Notes: generated by a model not told the origin, from the sequence alone. Positions 15,124-21,841 are shown, counted from the first letter of the stretch. The stretch is 23,445 nucleotides of DNA from an uncultured Lachnospiraceae bacterium (GCA_910586715.1 CAJUJG010000001.1:181971-205415); one strand, 5' to 3'. Translations and numbers: made by a program.

Positions 15124-15744
15124 ATGAAACAAATATTCTGCGGACTGCTGATTTTTTTATGTATTATGACACAAGGCTGTGAAAAATCTAACAATCAGGA
15201 GACTGCCAATAATAGCATGGAATCTTTTTCCGAAACAGAACCCGCCCGCACAGAAACGGACGCGCATTGGCATGTGGAGGAAACCGTGGACATTCAGCAG
15301 CAAATAGCCGATTACAGAATGCGTTTTATTGAACAGTATTCAACAAGCGCATTAGACGCCTCGAATCCGCAGATGAAAATAGAAGCATTTGAGGCGGCGC
15401 TTGGCGACAGTGCAGACATGGCAACAGTAGTGAAATATTCAGATATTAACAATCGTTGCCTGCGTTATCGGGTGGAACTGTACGGAGAAACGATGAATGT
15501 GGTGGTGAATTATTATTTTTGTGATGATTTCACTTGGATTAGCAAGCAGAGCAATTATTACAGCAGTTGGATGGTAACAGCAGGTTGGGACGACGTTTTA
15601 TACAGTGAACTTACGGAGTGGATTGTCAGCGAAAATCAGACGTATCTTCTCACCGACAACGGTCAGCCTGTCAAAATCGGAAACGAACAGCTTGCGCAGG
15701 AAGTTCCGTCGGTGTCTGAGGTTGCGCGCTGTTGCGTAAAATAA
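15124..15744 (+). CDS. Putative lipoprotein, unknown function
   Basis: A 206-residue protein. ATG 15124 is chosen over GTG 15112 because GAGGG lies just in front and the signal peptide then has normal length. Hydrophobic residues 4-15 end in TQGC with lipidated Cys19. A Ser/Thr/Glu linker (20-50) leads to an alpha/beta domain (about 55-200) with QQIADYRMRFIEQY, VVVNYYFCDDFTWISKQ and YLLTDNGQPVKI. I recognise no family. It lies 12 bp before a GNAT acetyltransferase gene and is probably co-transcribed with it. No clear promoter was found; a TTGACT at 15075-15080 lacks a matching -10 box. Confidence 0.7.
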   Translation: MKQIFCGLLIFLCIMTQGCEKSNNQETANNSMESFSETEPARTETDAHWHVEETVDIQQQIADYRMRFIEQYSTSALDASNPQMKIEAFEAALGDSADMATVVKYSDINNRCLRYRVELYGETMNVVVNYYFCDDFTWISKQSNYYSSWMVTAGWDDVLYSELTEWIVSENQTYLLTDNGQPVKIGNEQLAQEVPSVSEVARCCVK

Positions 15745-15756
15745 ACAAGGAGCAAA

Positions 15757-16215
15757 ATGGTTATTATTAAGAACTATAAAAAACAATATCATGACGATTT
15801 GCTGCAATTTTTGGAGGTTTGCCTGCCGCAGTCGGGCAGACGGTTTGAATTAGACGGGCGTCATAAGATGTATGATAAAATAGAGGAATATTTTGAGGTC
15901 TTTTGGTGTCTGTTTGATAAGAAACAGATCATCGGTACGGTTGCATTGAAAAGGCTCAATGACGATTGCTGTGAGTTAAAGGCATTGTATCTTTTGGAGC
16001 AGTATCATAAGAACGGATTGGGGTATCGGCTGCTGAAAACCGCGATAGAAAAGGCGCAGCAGGAAGGTTATAAAAAACTGTATTTGGATACGTTGTCGAC
16101 AAGCAGGAATGCGATTGCCCTGTATGAGAAGGCAGGTTTTGTGAGGACACAGCGGTATAACGCGAATGATATGGCAGATGTATTTATGGTGTTGCAGCTT
16201 GATTGTCAGCCGTAA
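15757..16215 (+). CDS. GNAT-family N-acetyltransferase
   Basis: A 152-residue protein with AAGGAG before ATG. The acetyl-CoA motif A is complete: ELKALYLLEQYHKNGLGYRLL (Q-x-x-x-x-G-x-G/Y type), then the helix KTAIEKAQQEGYKKLYLDT, and motif B LSTSRNAIALYEKAGFVRT. It should acetylate a small amine, peptide or protein, but the substrate cannot be read from sequence. Length and domain are normal, in contrast to the truncated GNAT remnant at 9372-9737, with which it shares only the general fold. It is probably in one transcript with the preceding lipoprotein gene. Confidence 0.9.
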   Translation: MVIIKNYKKQYHDDLLQFLEVCLPQSGRRFELDGRHKMYDKIEEYFEVFWCLFDKKQIIGTVALKRLNDDCCELKALYLLEQYHKNGLGYRLLKTAIEKAQQEGYKKLYLDTLSTSRNAIALYEKAGFVRTQRYNANDMADVFMVLQLDCQP

Positions 16216-16269
16216 AAAACAGACTTGAAAGCATAAATGTTTGTTTATATACAGAGGAGGTGAGCGCGC

Positions 16270-16308
16270 ATGCGGTATGTTCGAGGTAATTACTCGGTGC
16301 AGTTGTAA
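16270..16308 (+). CDS. 12-codon leader peptide upstream of methyltransferase
   Basis: ATG 16270 is preceded by a near-perfect ribosome site (GAGGAGGTGA, 16254-16263) and encodes MRYVRGNYSVQL before TAA. Such a strong site for so short an ORF, directly in front of regulatory hairpins, is characteristic of leader peptides in ribosome-mediated attenuation. The last five codons lie within arm A of the hairpin system. I do not recognise the peptide; it lacks the IFVI and R/K-x-R/K stalling motifs known from macrolide leaders. Confidence 0.65.
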   Translation: MRYVRGNYSVQL

Positions 16309-16365
16309 TCTGATAACGGATTGCACCGAGGTTAAAAAAGCTCCGTTATCAGAAAGCTGCACCGA
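16293..16365 (+). promoter_or_regulatory. Attenuator with mutually exclusive hairpins
   Basis: Arm A (16293-16301, CTCGGTGCA) can pair with A' (16322-16330, perfect 9 bp). It can also pair with A'' (16357-16365) through TCGGTGCAG/CTGCACCGA. Arm B (16309-16320, TCTGATAACGGA) pairs perfectly with B' (16342-16353) over 12 bp. A-A' and B-B' are incompatible in a simple fold, while A-A'' neatly encloses B-B'. GCTCC at 16340-16344, partly in B', is complementary to GGAGC (16399-16403) in the methyltransferase ribosome site. A ribosome paused on the leader peptide would cover A and favour B-B', leaving the site open. Confidence 0.6.
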
Positions 16366-16412
16366 ATCGTAGAAATGATAAATTATAAAATACGAAAAGG
16401 AGCAGATAAGGT

Positions 16413-17183
16413 ATGGATAAAAAAGAACTGTTAAACAAATGGCTGCAGGAAGAAGAAATCGCGCATATTCACGGTTGGGACTTTTCTCATATAAATGGAA
16501 AATATGACGAACAAAGCGATTTGCCGTGGAATTACAGGGAAATCGTCAGGCAGTATTTGCAACCGGAAAAAAAGCTGCTTGACATTGACACGGGCGGCGG
16601 TGAATTTCTGCTGTCTCTCAATCACCCTTATCAGAATTTGGCGGCAACGGAAAACTATCCGCCGAATGTCGAACTGTGCAAAAACAAACTGCTGCCGCTA
16701 GGCATTGATTTTCAAAAGGCAGACGCAAGCGGTATTTTACCGTTTGCCAATCAAAGCTTTGATATTGTTATCAATCGGCACGGAAGCTTTCACCCAAGTG
16801 AAATCGCACGCGTATTAAAAACGGGCGGCGTCTTTATCACACAGCAGGTCGGGGCGGAAAATGACAGGGAGCTTGTGGAATTGCTGTTAAACGAAGCGCC
16901 TGACTTGCCGTTTCCAAATCAGTATGTAAGCATAGCCCAAACGGCATTTGAAGACGCAGGATTTTCCATCATCAGGGCAGAGGAGGCATTTCGTCCGATA
17001 AAATTTTGGGATATTGGCGCGCTTGTTTGGTTTGCGCGCGTCATTGAATGGGAGTTTCCGAATTTTCATGTCAAAGACTGCCTGGAAAATCTGTATCATG
17101 CGCAGGAGATTTTGGAGCAGAAGGGCGTTGTGGAGGGGACGATTCATCGGTTTCTTTTGGTGGCGAAAAAGCAAAACGGATAG
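16413..17183 (+). CDS. Class I SAM-dependent methyltransferase
   Basis: A 256-residue protein with AAAGGAG ten bases before ATG. The Rossmann SAM-binding core starts at about residue 54: motif I LLDIDTGGGEFLL (57-64 DIDTGGGE), acidic residue Glu80 (AATENY), Asp104 (KADA), motif IV FDIVINRHGSF, and VLKTGGVFITQQVG (about 134-147). Residues 10-45 form a family-specific N-terminal extension (HIHGWDFSHINGKY...LPWNY), and the C-terminal 80 residues probably bind substrate. The methyl acceptor is unknown. A leader peptide and attenuator-like RNA immediately upstream recall rRNA methyltransferase resistance genes, so a translation-related or antibiotic-related role is worth testing, but the protein does not resemble Erm or Cfr. 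Strong hairpins downstream separate it from the next gene. Confidence 0.85.
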   Translation: MDKKELLNKWLQEEEIAHIHGWDFSHINGKYDEQSDLPWNYREIVRQYLQPEKKLLDIDTGGGEFLLSLNHPYQNLAATENYPPNVELCKNKLLPLGIDFQKADASGILPFANQSFDIVINRHGSFHPSEIARVLKTGGVFITQQVGAENDRELVELLLNEAPDLPFPNQYVSIAQTAFEDAGFSIIRAEEAFRPIKFWDIGALVWFARVIEWEFPNFHVKDCLENLYHAQEILEQKGVVEGTIHRFLLVAKKQNG

Positions 17184-17229
17184 AGTGGGCTTTACATAAT
17201 AAAAAAGCCCTTGTACACAAATTGAAATG

Positions 17230-17290
17230 CTCCCTTTTAGGCAGACAAGTAAAATAATAAAAAGCTTGCTGCCTGGAAGGGAGTATTTCT
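17230..17290 (+). terminator. Long terminator-like hairpin after the methyltransferase
   Basis: CTCCCTT-TT-AGGCAG-A-CAAG (17230-17249) pairs with CTTG-CTGCCT-GG-AAGGGAG (17265-17283): about 19 pairs including two G-U and one bulged A. TTTCTTTT follows. A smaller GGGCTTT/AAAGCCC stem lies just upstream, directly after the stop codon. Confidence 0.65.
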
Positions 17291-17351
17291 TTTCAACCTG
17301 CTAAAACAGGCATTACCCAAAAACGGAGAAAGAGCAGGCAGCTGCATGATA

Positions 17352-17379
17352 ACGTCAAGAACTAAGTTCTTGCGTTTTT
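17352..17379 (+). terminator. Second intrinsic terminator
   Basis: ACG-T-CAAGAAC (17352-17362) pairs with GTTCTTG-CGT (17366-17375) around a TAA loop, followed by TTTT. It insulates the next lipoprotein promoter from upstream transcription. Bases 17291-17351 hold no gene, only a weak CCTGCT/AGCAGG pairing. Confidence 0.65.
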
Positions 17380-17406
17380 GTATACATTAAAGGAAAATCA
17401 TTCCAA

Positions 17407-17462
17407 GTTAAACAAACCTTAAACATTATCATAAACATTTCTTAAACAAACAATGCTACAAT
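17407..17462 (+). promoter_or_regulatory. Promoter with four TTAAACA direct repeats at about 11-bp spacing
   Basis: GTTAAACA (17407), CTTAAACA (17418), CATAAACA (17430) and CTTAAACA (17441) are spaced 11, 12 and 11 bp. An extended -10 box, TGCTACAAT (17454-17462), follows, with no good -35 hexamer. The layout equals that upstream of the yxeA-like gene but with a different repeat, and suggests activation by a PhoB/OmpR-family regulator. The repeats resemble the TTAACA boxes of Bacillus PhoP only loosely. Confidence 0.6.
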
Positions 17463-17501
17463 CAATATAGAACACAAACTACAACAAAACGGAGGTTCTT
17501 T

Positions 17502-18470
17502 ATGAAAAAGATTGGATACAAAAGCAGGATATATTTACTGGGGATCACTACAGTGTGTTTCCTGTCGGCTTGTGGGCAGCAGCCACAAAAGGAAACTGCG
17601 GCTGGGGAAACGGGTACCGTTACGGATACAATCGTTACGGACACAATCGCTACCGATACCATTGCAGCAACGAATGACACAACGGCACGCGAGGAAAACT
17701 ACTTCTCCTCTTATACAAGCCGGCAAAAAGACGAAACCTATCAGACAAGCGGCAATGTTCACTTAAAGGATAAAAAGACGCTGACAATGCTGGAAGCAGC
17801 CGACGACGCGCAGATTACCGTTACGGGAAAACTCAATCCGATTGAGGGCGACATTTCGCTTCTATACCAAGCCCCCGACGGAACCGTTACAACCTTGGCA
17901 GACAGCAGCGGCATAGCGGATAACAGTACCATATTTATCAATCAGCCGCTCGATATACCTGCGGGAACAGGGGAGATTTATTTTACAGGAAATTGCGCTG
18001 ATGCCATGTTTGACATCGGATTTAGCCTTTCCGACAACGTGCGCTATTACTATTTCAATATTGACAACAGTACCAATTCCATGCCCCCAAGATTTGAGAT
18101 TAATATGGAACTGACAGAAAATTATGACGACGCGGATCCGTTCATTGACGAAAGACTGTTTTACGTTACGAAAGATATGGATACCTTGCAATTAAACCTT
18201 CTGTATAAAATGAAGGGCGAAGAAGGCATTTTGGAAATCGCGGATAACAAAACCGGCGATGTTTTATGGATGAGTATTTGGCATGGAACCGTCGACACTG
18301 CCACAACAGCAGCGCAGTTAAAAAACCTTGAAACAGACAAGGAATACGTGATACGGTTTACAGGAACGAAAATAGAGTATGCAGCAATTACCGCCGTATC
18401 CGACAGTGATAAAATTCAAGAACGGGAAAGACCGGAACAGACAGTGGAAGAACGGCAAAATGCACTTTGA
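17502..18470 (+). CDS. Putative lipoprotein with Thr/Asp repeat linker
   Basis: A 322-residue protein with GGAGG before ATG. Residues 9-20 are hydrophobic and lipobox LSAC gives lipidated Cys24. The linker contains three copies of a five-residue repeat (TDTIV, TDTIA, TDTIA; 15-bp DNA repeats at 17622-17666). From about residue 75 follow beta-rich segments: TLTMLEAADDAQITVTGKLN, EGDISLLYQAPDGTVTTLAD, AGTGEIYFTGNCADAMFDIG and EYVIRFTGTKIEYAAI. This looks like one or two beta-sandwich domains, as in other clostridial surface lipoproteins. I cannot name the family. It has its own promoter with direct repeats, suggesting induction by a two-component system. It converges on the lipoprotein gene on the other strand with only 24 bp between stop codons. 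Confidence 0.75.
   Translation: MKKIGYKSRIYLLGITTVCFLSACGQQPQKETAAGETGTVTDTIVTDTIATDTIAATNDTTAREENYFSSYTSRQKDETYQTSGNVHLKDKKTLTMLEAADDAQITVTGKLNPIEGDISLLYQAPDGTVTTLADSSGIADNSTIFINQPLDIPAGTGEIYFTGNCADAMFDIGFSLSDNVRYYYFNIDNSTNSMPPRFEINMELTENYDDADPFIDERLFYVTKDMDTLQLNLLYKMKGEEGILEIADNKTGDVLWMSIWHGTVDTATTAAQLKNLETDKEYVIRFTGTKIEYAAITAVSDSDKIQERERPEQTVEERQNAL
17622..17666 (+). repeat. Three 15-bp in-frame tandem repeats
   Basis: Three imperfect 15-bp units encode TDTIV-TDTIA-TDTIA in the linker of the lipoprotein gene. Such short in-frame repeats can change number by slippage without breaking the frame. Confidence 0.75.
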
Positions 18471-18494
18471 ACCTACAGGCAGGAACCTGCGCGT

Positions 18495-19373
18495 CTATGA
18501 ATTTGCCGAAGACGCATGATAAACCAACGGTATCCACTCAAACGTCATCGGCGTTGTGACATATTTTTGCCGGATTTGCTGATATTCTTCTTCGGAAATC
18601 TGCGTGTCAAGCAGCCCGCGCTCGTCCCATTCTCCGCCGTAATATTCCACGTCAACCATGCTTTGCGTGGCAGAGTCCCACGTACCCGAATCCGCAATGG
18701 TATCCACCACAACCCAACCACCCGCGTCTTCCTGAAACTGCAGGTACGTTGTTGAAGAATACATTCCGCCGCTGACATATTCAATGACATTATTGTCATA
18801 AATTGTCATCGTAAAATACGAGGTGGCGCACTCCATGACGATACCGTTTTCCTCGCGGTAGGTGTAGACAACTTTAGGAGTGTACTTGTAATCAATGTTG
18901 CTCCGGTAAGCGATAATCATTTCCGGAAAACCGTCGCCCGTCAAATCCTTCAAGGCATAGAAAAAATGATCCCCCTTCTCGGGTCTCCAAGATGACAGGG
19001 GCATGCAGACTTCGTCACATAAATCCTTCCATTCCCCGCCCCGAAGCTTTTCCTGCACGCTCTCGTCGTTGATATCGCGGTTGTCGGCATTCATAAATTC
19101 CTCATAATGGTTGAGCACTTTGACGTAAGGCTGCGGTAAATCAGGGCATTTGTTTGTACGCCACTGCGTCTGCTCCTCAGACAGTGTGTCCGGTTTGGCA
19201 CGTTCGGGTTGCGTGCCTTTGGAGACGGTCTGTTCTGGTATCTCTAAGGAAGATGCTGTTACAAACGAATATTCTAACTCCGGCATCATGTTTTTGGTTT
19301 CTTCTATATTTGCACAGGCGCTGAAATAAACGGTACATAGAAGCGCCATTATGAAAAAAATAGTCCGTTTCAT
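18495..19373 (-). CDS. Putative lipoprotein with EF-hand/FG-GAP-like motif
   Basis: A 292-residue protein on the minus strand. AAAGGAGTGAC precedes ATG at 19373-19371; a GTG two codons upstream is less likely. The signal segment ends in FSAC with Cys20. A linker of about 50 residues precedes a domain that starts near DLPQPYVKVLNHYEEFM. The motif ALKDLTGDGFPEMIIAY (about 165-181) has the D-x-x-x-D-G-x-x-E pattern of calcium-binding or FG-GAP-type repeats. TYREENGIVMECATSYFTM and YYGGEWDERGLLDTQISEEE follow. Proteins of this build are common, uncharacterised secreted products of Lachnospiraceae. It resembles the lost domain of the truncated gene at 10512-11012. It is transcribed divergently from the beta-lactamase-like gene. 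Confidence 0.75.
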   Translation of the reverse strand: MKRTIFFIMALLCTVYFSACANIEETKNMMPELEYSFVTASSLEIPEQTVSKGTQPERAKPDTLSEEQTQWRTNKCPDLPQPYVKVLNHYEEFMNADNRDINDESVQEKLRGGEWKDLCDEVCMPLSSWRPEKGDHFFYALKDLTGDGFPEMIIAYRSNIDYKYTPKVVYTYREENGIVMECATSYFTMTIYDNNVIEYVSGGMYSSTTYLQFQEDAGGWVVVDTIADSGTWDSATQSMVDVEYYGGEWDERGLLDTQISEEEYQQIRQKYVTTPMTFEWIPLVYHASSANS

Positions 19374-19487
19374 TGTCACTCCTTTCGTTGGATTTTAAAA
19401 TTCCATGACTCAAATTACACACGGTTCATATCCCCGCTTATACGTTCCTATATCAGAATGAATTATTTTATCTATCATCTTACCCTA

Positions 19488-19516
19488 ATTATAGTCTGAA
19501 AACAGAATTCCGGCAA
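19488..19516 (-). promoter_or_regulatory. Minus-strand promoter for the lipoprotein at 18495-19373
   Basis: Read on the minus strand, TTGCCG (19516-19511) and a perfect TATAAT (19493-19488) are 17 bp apart. The leader before the gene would be about 110 nt. Confidence 0.6.
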
Positions 19517-19547
19517 ATGGATTCTTTGAATACCAACAAAAATGTTC

Positions 19548-19637
19548 TTTGGAAATAAGTTATCCTATGTTATAATCTGCTATATATTTTGCGTTATCCT
19601 TTCCGATAAAAATGACTGCTGTCGAACGAAGGATAAC
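19548..19637 (+). promoter_or_regulatory. Promoter of beta-lactamase-like gene with three GTTATCCT sites
   Basis: TTTGGA (19548-19553), a 17-bp spacer and TATAAT (19571-19576) with extended TGT. GTTATCCT occurs inside the spacer (19559-19566), again at 19593-19600, and inverted at 19630-19637. The second and third form a 9-bp inverted repeat, GTTATCCTT (19593-19601) / AAGGATAAC (19629-19637), in the untranslated leader. This could be an operator or an mRNA stem. It does not match the TACA/TGTA BlaI operator. Confidence 0.6.
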
Positions 19638-19681
19638 AGCGGAACAACACACACATTGAAAAAATATGAGGTGACGATTTT

Positions 19682-20638
19682 ATGAAGAAAAAATGGATAT
19701 GGATTTTACTGCCCGTACTGCTTTTTACAGGTTGTGCGAAGCAACAGGACGAAGAGGAAACACTGTCTGAAACAGCAATCAACAGCGAACCAATTACCGA
19801 GGAGACAACAATTTCCCCGCAGAGCAGTTCCTTGGAAAGTGCAGAAGCAGTCATTACAGAAACAGCCATTACAGAAGCAACCGTTACGAAAGCCGACTGG
19901 TCGGATTATTTTGACGGAATCAACGGAACGGCAGTTCTTTATAATCCAAATGAAAACACCTACCAAATCTATCAGGAGGAGTTGGCAAATACACGGCGTT
20001 CCCCCTGCTCTACCTTTAAAATTATCTCTTCCCTGATTGGCTTGGAGCAGGAAATCATTATCCCCGATGCGTCCACCAAAAAATGGAGCGGCGAATGGTT
20101 TTGGAATGACGACTGGAATCAGGACATTGACTTTGAGGCGGCATTTGGCGCCTCCTGCGTGTGGTATTTTCGGGAAGTCATCGACGAAATCGGACAGGAC
20201 ACCATACAGACGGAACTGGAAAAACTCCGGTATGGAAACTGCGACTGCTCCGATTGGGAGGGCAGTTCAAACACCAATAACAACAACCGCGCACTGACCG
20301 GATTTTGGATCGAATCCTCCCTCAAAATATCCCCCAAGGAACAGACCGAGGTCATGGAACGGATTTTCGGCAGCCATTCAGCCTATTCGCAAAAAACGCA
20401 GGAGCAGCTAAAGCAGGTGATGCAAAGCACCCCGCAGGAAGACGCCAATCTCGCCGTTTACGGAAAAACAGGAATGGGCAAAGCAAACGGTGTTACGGTT
20501 GATGCATGGTTTACGGGATTTGCCGACCTTGCAGGGAAGCGCGTCTATTTCTGCGTCTATTTGGGAGAAACAAAGGAACAAGAGGTCACCAGCGCAAAGG
20601 CGAAGGAAATCGCGCTGCATTTGCTTTCGGACCAATAA
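19682..20638 (+). CDS. Class D (OXA-type) beta-lactamase-like lipoprotein
   Basis: A 318-residue protein with a GAGGTGA ribosome site. Lipobox FTGC gives Cys18, and a Ser/Thr/Glu linker (20-70) leads to a penicillin-binding serine-enzyme domain. All class D signatures are visible: Ser110-Thr-Phe-Lys113 (nucleophile and the lysine that is carbamylated in OXA enzymes), Ser158-Cys-Val160 (S-x-V), Tyr184-Gly-Asn186, FWIESSLKISPKEQ (209-221), and Lys262-Thr-Gly264 followed by AWFTGF. Known relatives either hydrolyse beta-lactams or act as sensor domains of BlaR-type receptors. This one has no transmembrane metalloprotease, so a surface-bound enzyme is more likely. No blaI/blaR genes are nearby. 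Activity against a drug cannot be inferred from motifs alone. Confidence 0.87.
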   Translation: MKKKWIWILLPVLLFTGCAKQQDEEETLSETAINSEPITEETTISPQSSSLESAEAVITETAITEATVTKADWSDYFDGINGTAVLYNPNENTYQIYQEELANTRRSPCSTFKIISSLIGLEQEIIIPDASTKKWSGEWFWNDDWNQDIDFEAAFGASCVWYFREVIDEIGQDTIQTELEKLRYGNCDCSDWEGSSNTNNNNRALTGFWIESSLKISPKEQTEVMERIFGSHSAYSQKTQEQLKQVMQSTPQEDANLAVYGKTGMGKANGVTVDAWFTGFADLAGKRVYFCVYLGETKEQEVTSAKAKEIALHLLSDQ

Positions 20639-20782
20639 AACAATGCGCCGTCCTTTCGTGCCATTATATCGTCTTTTGGTGGCATTCCCATTAGGATTTG
20701 GAAAAATGCTCCGATACTATAGTAAATGACAAATTCCAAGCAATTGATTCATATTGTATCAAGGCAAACAGGAGGTATCAAA

Positions 20783-20887
20783 ATGACGAAACGGGACGAA
20801 ACAGGCAGTCTGAAAGGGACGCTGGACAACGAACAGGACATTGATTTTGCAGGAATTTATCAGTATTGGTTTCGGAGCGTTTTGTAA
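20783..20887 (+). CDS. Small ORF (34 codons) with strong ribosome site
   Basis: ATG 20783 lies seven bases after a perfect AGGAGG (20770-20775) and encodes a polar peptide starting MTKRDETGSLKGTLDNEQ and ending IYQYWFRSVL. It could be a genuine small protein or the N-terminal stump of a larger lost gene; I do not recognise it. An imperfect dyad (TTGAT-N9-ATCAA, about 20747-20765) lies just before it. The rest of 20639-20782 shows nothing clear. Confidence 0.4.
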   Translation: MTKRDETGSLKGTLDNEQDIDFAGIYQYWFRSVL

Positions 20888-20972
20888 CCGCGGCAGCAGG
20901 AATGCCAGTGTCCTGCGTATTTATGTGAGTTTACATAAAATACACAAAGTGAAAAAGGAGTATGAATATAAT

Positions 20973-21539
20973 ATGACATGGAATATTAATACAGACAATA
21001 AAGTTTATTTTTCGTCCGCAAATGCAGATGTAAAAAGAAACAGCAGGTTATTATCAAAGACGCACAGCGGTTTTACACAGGCAGCGTCGGTAACAAAATT
21101 AAAAGACACAAAAGCCGCCGTTATGGATCATTTGGAGCATATGGAACTGAACAGTCCTGCAAAGCTTTTTGACATGGCGGCAGATGCCTTAAGACAGATC
21201 AGGGAAGAAAAGGGCAGTTATGATTACGAAGATGTGGTAAATACCGCAGCAGATGTTTATGCCAAGTTGTATGCGAAAATCGAAAAACGCTATCAGAACG
21301 CATCCGTGCCGTATCATGGAACCGACGGAAGGAGCATTGCAAAAGAGGACGAAATTGCATGGTTAGAGCAGGCGTATGAAACAAAGATTGCATGGGAGCA
21401 GACAAATGCGAAAATCGCCGCGCAGAGGGAGCAGTTCTTAGGGCATACCGCGAAAGTGCCGCAACGGGGAAGCGCGCAAATCGCAGAGGATTTTTATGCG
21501 GCAAGGAAACGGTACATGGAGGCAATGGGAATGAAGTGA
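20973..21539 (+). CDS. Uncharacterised 188-residue soluble protein
   Basis: A hydrophilic protein without signal peptide or membrane segment. ATG 20973 is preferred (AAAAGGAG 12 bases upstream); an extension to 20841 would overlap the small ORF and has no ribosome site. The N-terminus (MTWNINTDNKVYFSSANADV) is followed by mostly helical, charged sequence: SPAKLFDMAADALRQIREEK (about 61-80), EDVVNTAADVYAKLYAKIEK, KEDEIAWLEQAYETKIAWEQ, and EDFYAARKRYMEAMGMK at the end. It could be a structural or regulatory helical protein, but no family is recognised. A 23-codon frame overlaps its stop and a terminator follows. Confidence 0.65.
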   Translation: MTWNINTDNKVYFSSANADVKRNSRLLSKTHSGFTQAASVTKLKDTKAAVMDHLEHMELNSPAKLFDMAADALRQIREEKGSYDYEDVVNTAADVYAKLYAKIEKRYQNASVPYHGTDGRSIAKEDEIAWLEQAYETKIAWEQTNAKIAAQREQFLGHTAKVPQRGSAQIAEDFYAARKRYMEAMGMK

Positions 21540-21607
21540 TATCTCCCGAAAACATCAAAAAATACGGGTTTGCATTTCAGGGCAAGGAATGTTTGATTGT
21601 CTGTTAA
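21536..21607 (+). CDS. Possible 23-codon ORF overlapping the previous stop
   Basis: GTG 21536 overlaps the TGA of the 188-residue protein and encodes ISPENIKKYGFAFQGKECLI and a short tail, ending just before the terminator. GGAGG lies 14 bases upstream, within the previous gene. The peptide looks protein-like (an alpha then beta pattern), so it is either a translationally coupled small protein or the out-of-frame end of a formerly longer gene. Confidence 0.3.
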   Translation: MISPENIKKYGFAFQGKECLIVC

Positions 21608-21640
21608 TACACGAGACCGTTTTATCCCGTAAACGATAAG

Positions 21641-21676
21641 AGCATTTGCCGTTCATATAGATGGCAGGTGCTTTTT
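21641..21676 (+). terminator. Intrinsic terminator
   Basis: AGCATTTGCC (21641-21650) pairs with GGCAGGTGCT (21663-21672), 10 bp with two G-U pairs, followed by TTTTT. Confidence 0.8.
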
Positions 21677-21769
21677 GCTGTCTTTGTAATGCAGGAAATG
21701 ATTACAAAAATATTTCCAAAAAATGATGAAAACAGATGCCATAATTTTATGTTAAATTACATTAAAATC

Positions 21770-21778
21770 TGCTATAAT
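21770..21778 (+). promoter_or_regulatory. Extended -10 promoter of the L,D-transpeptidase gene
   Basis: TGCTATAAT at 21770-21778 is a perfect extended -10 element. No good -35 hexamer exists at the right distance (TGTTAA at 21750-21755 is closest). The start site would be about 57 bp before the gene. Confidence 0.6.
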
Positions 21779-21841
21779 GGGCATAAGCGATACGGGCACC
21801 CATGCAAAATCGCGCGTTTTTTGAAAGGAAATCAGGATTTT

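Noticed and set aside
18471..18515. Bidirectional terminator between convergent lipoprotein genes
   Set aside because: Stems GCAGG/CCTGC (18479-18490) and GCGTCT/AGACGC (18491-18515) exist, but no T tract follows on either strand.
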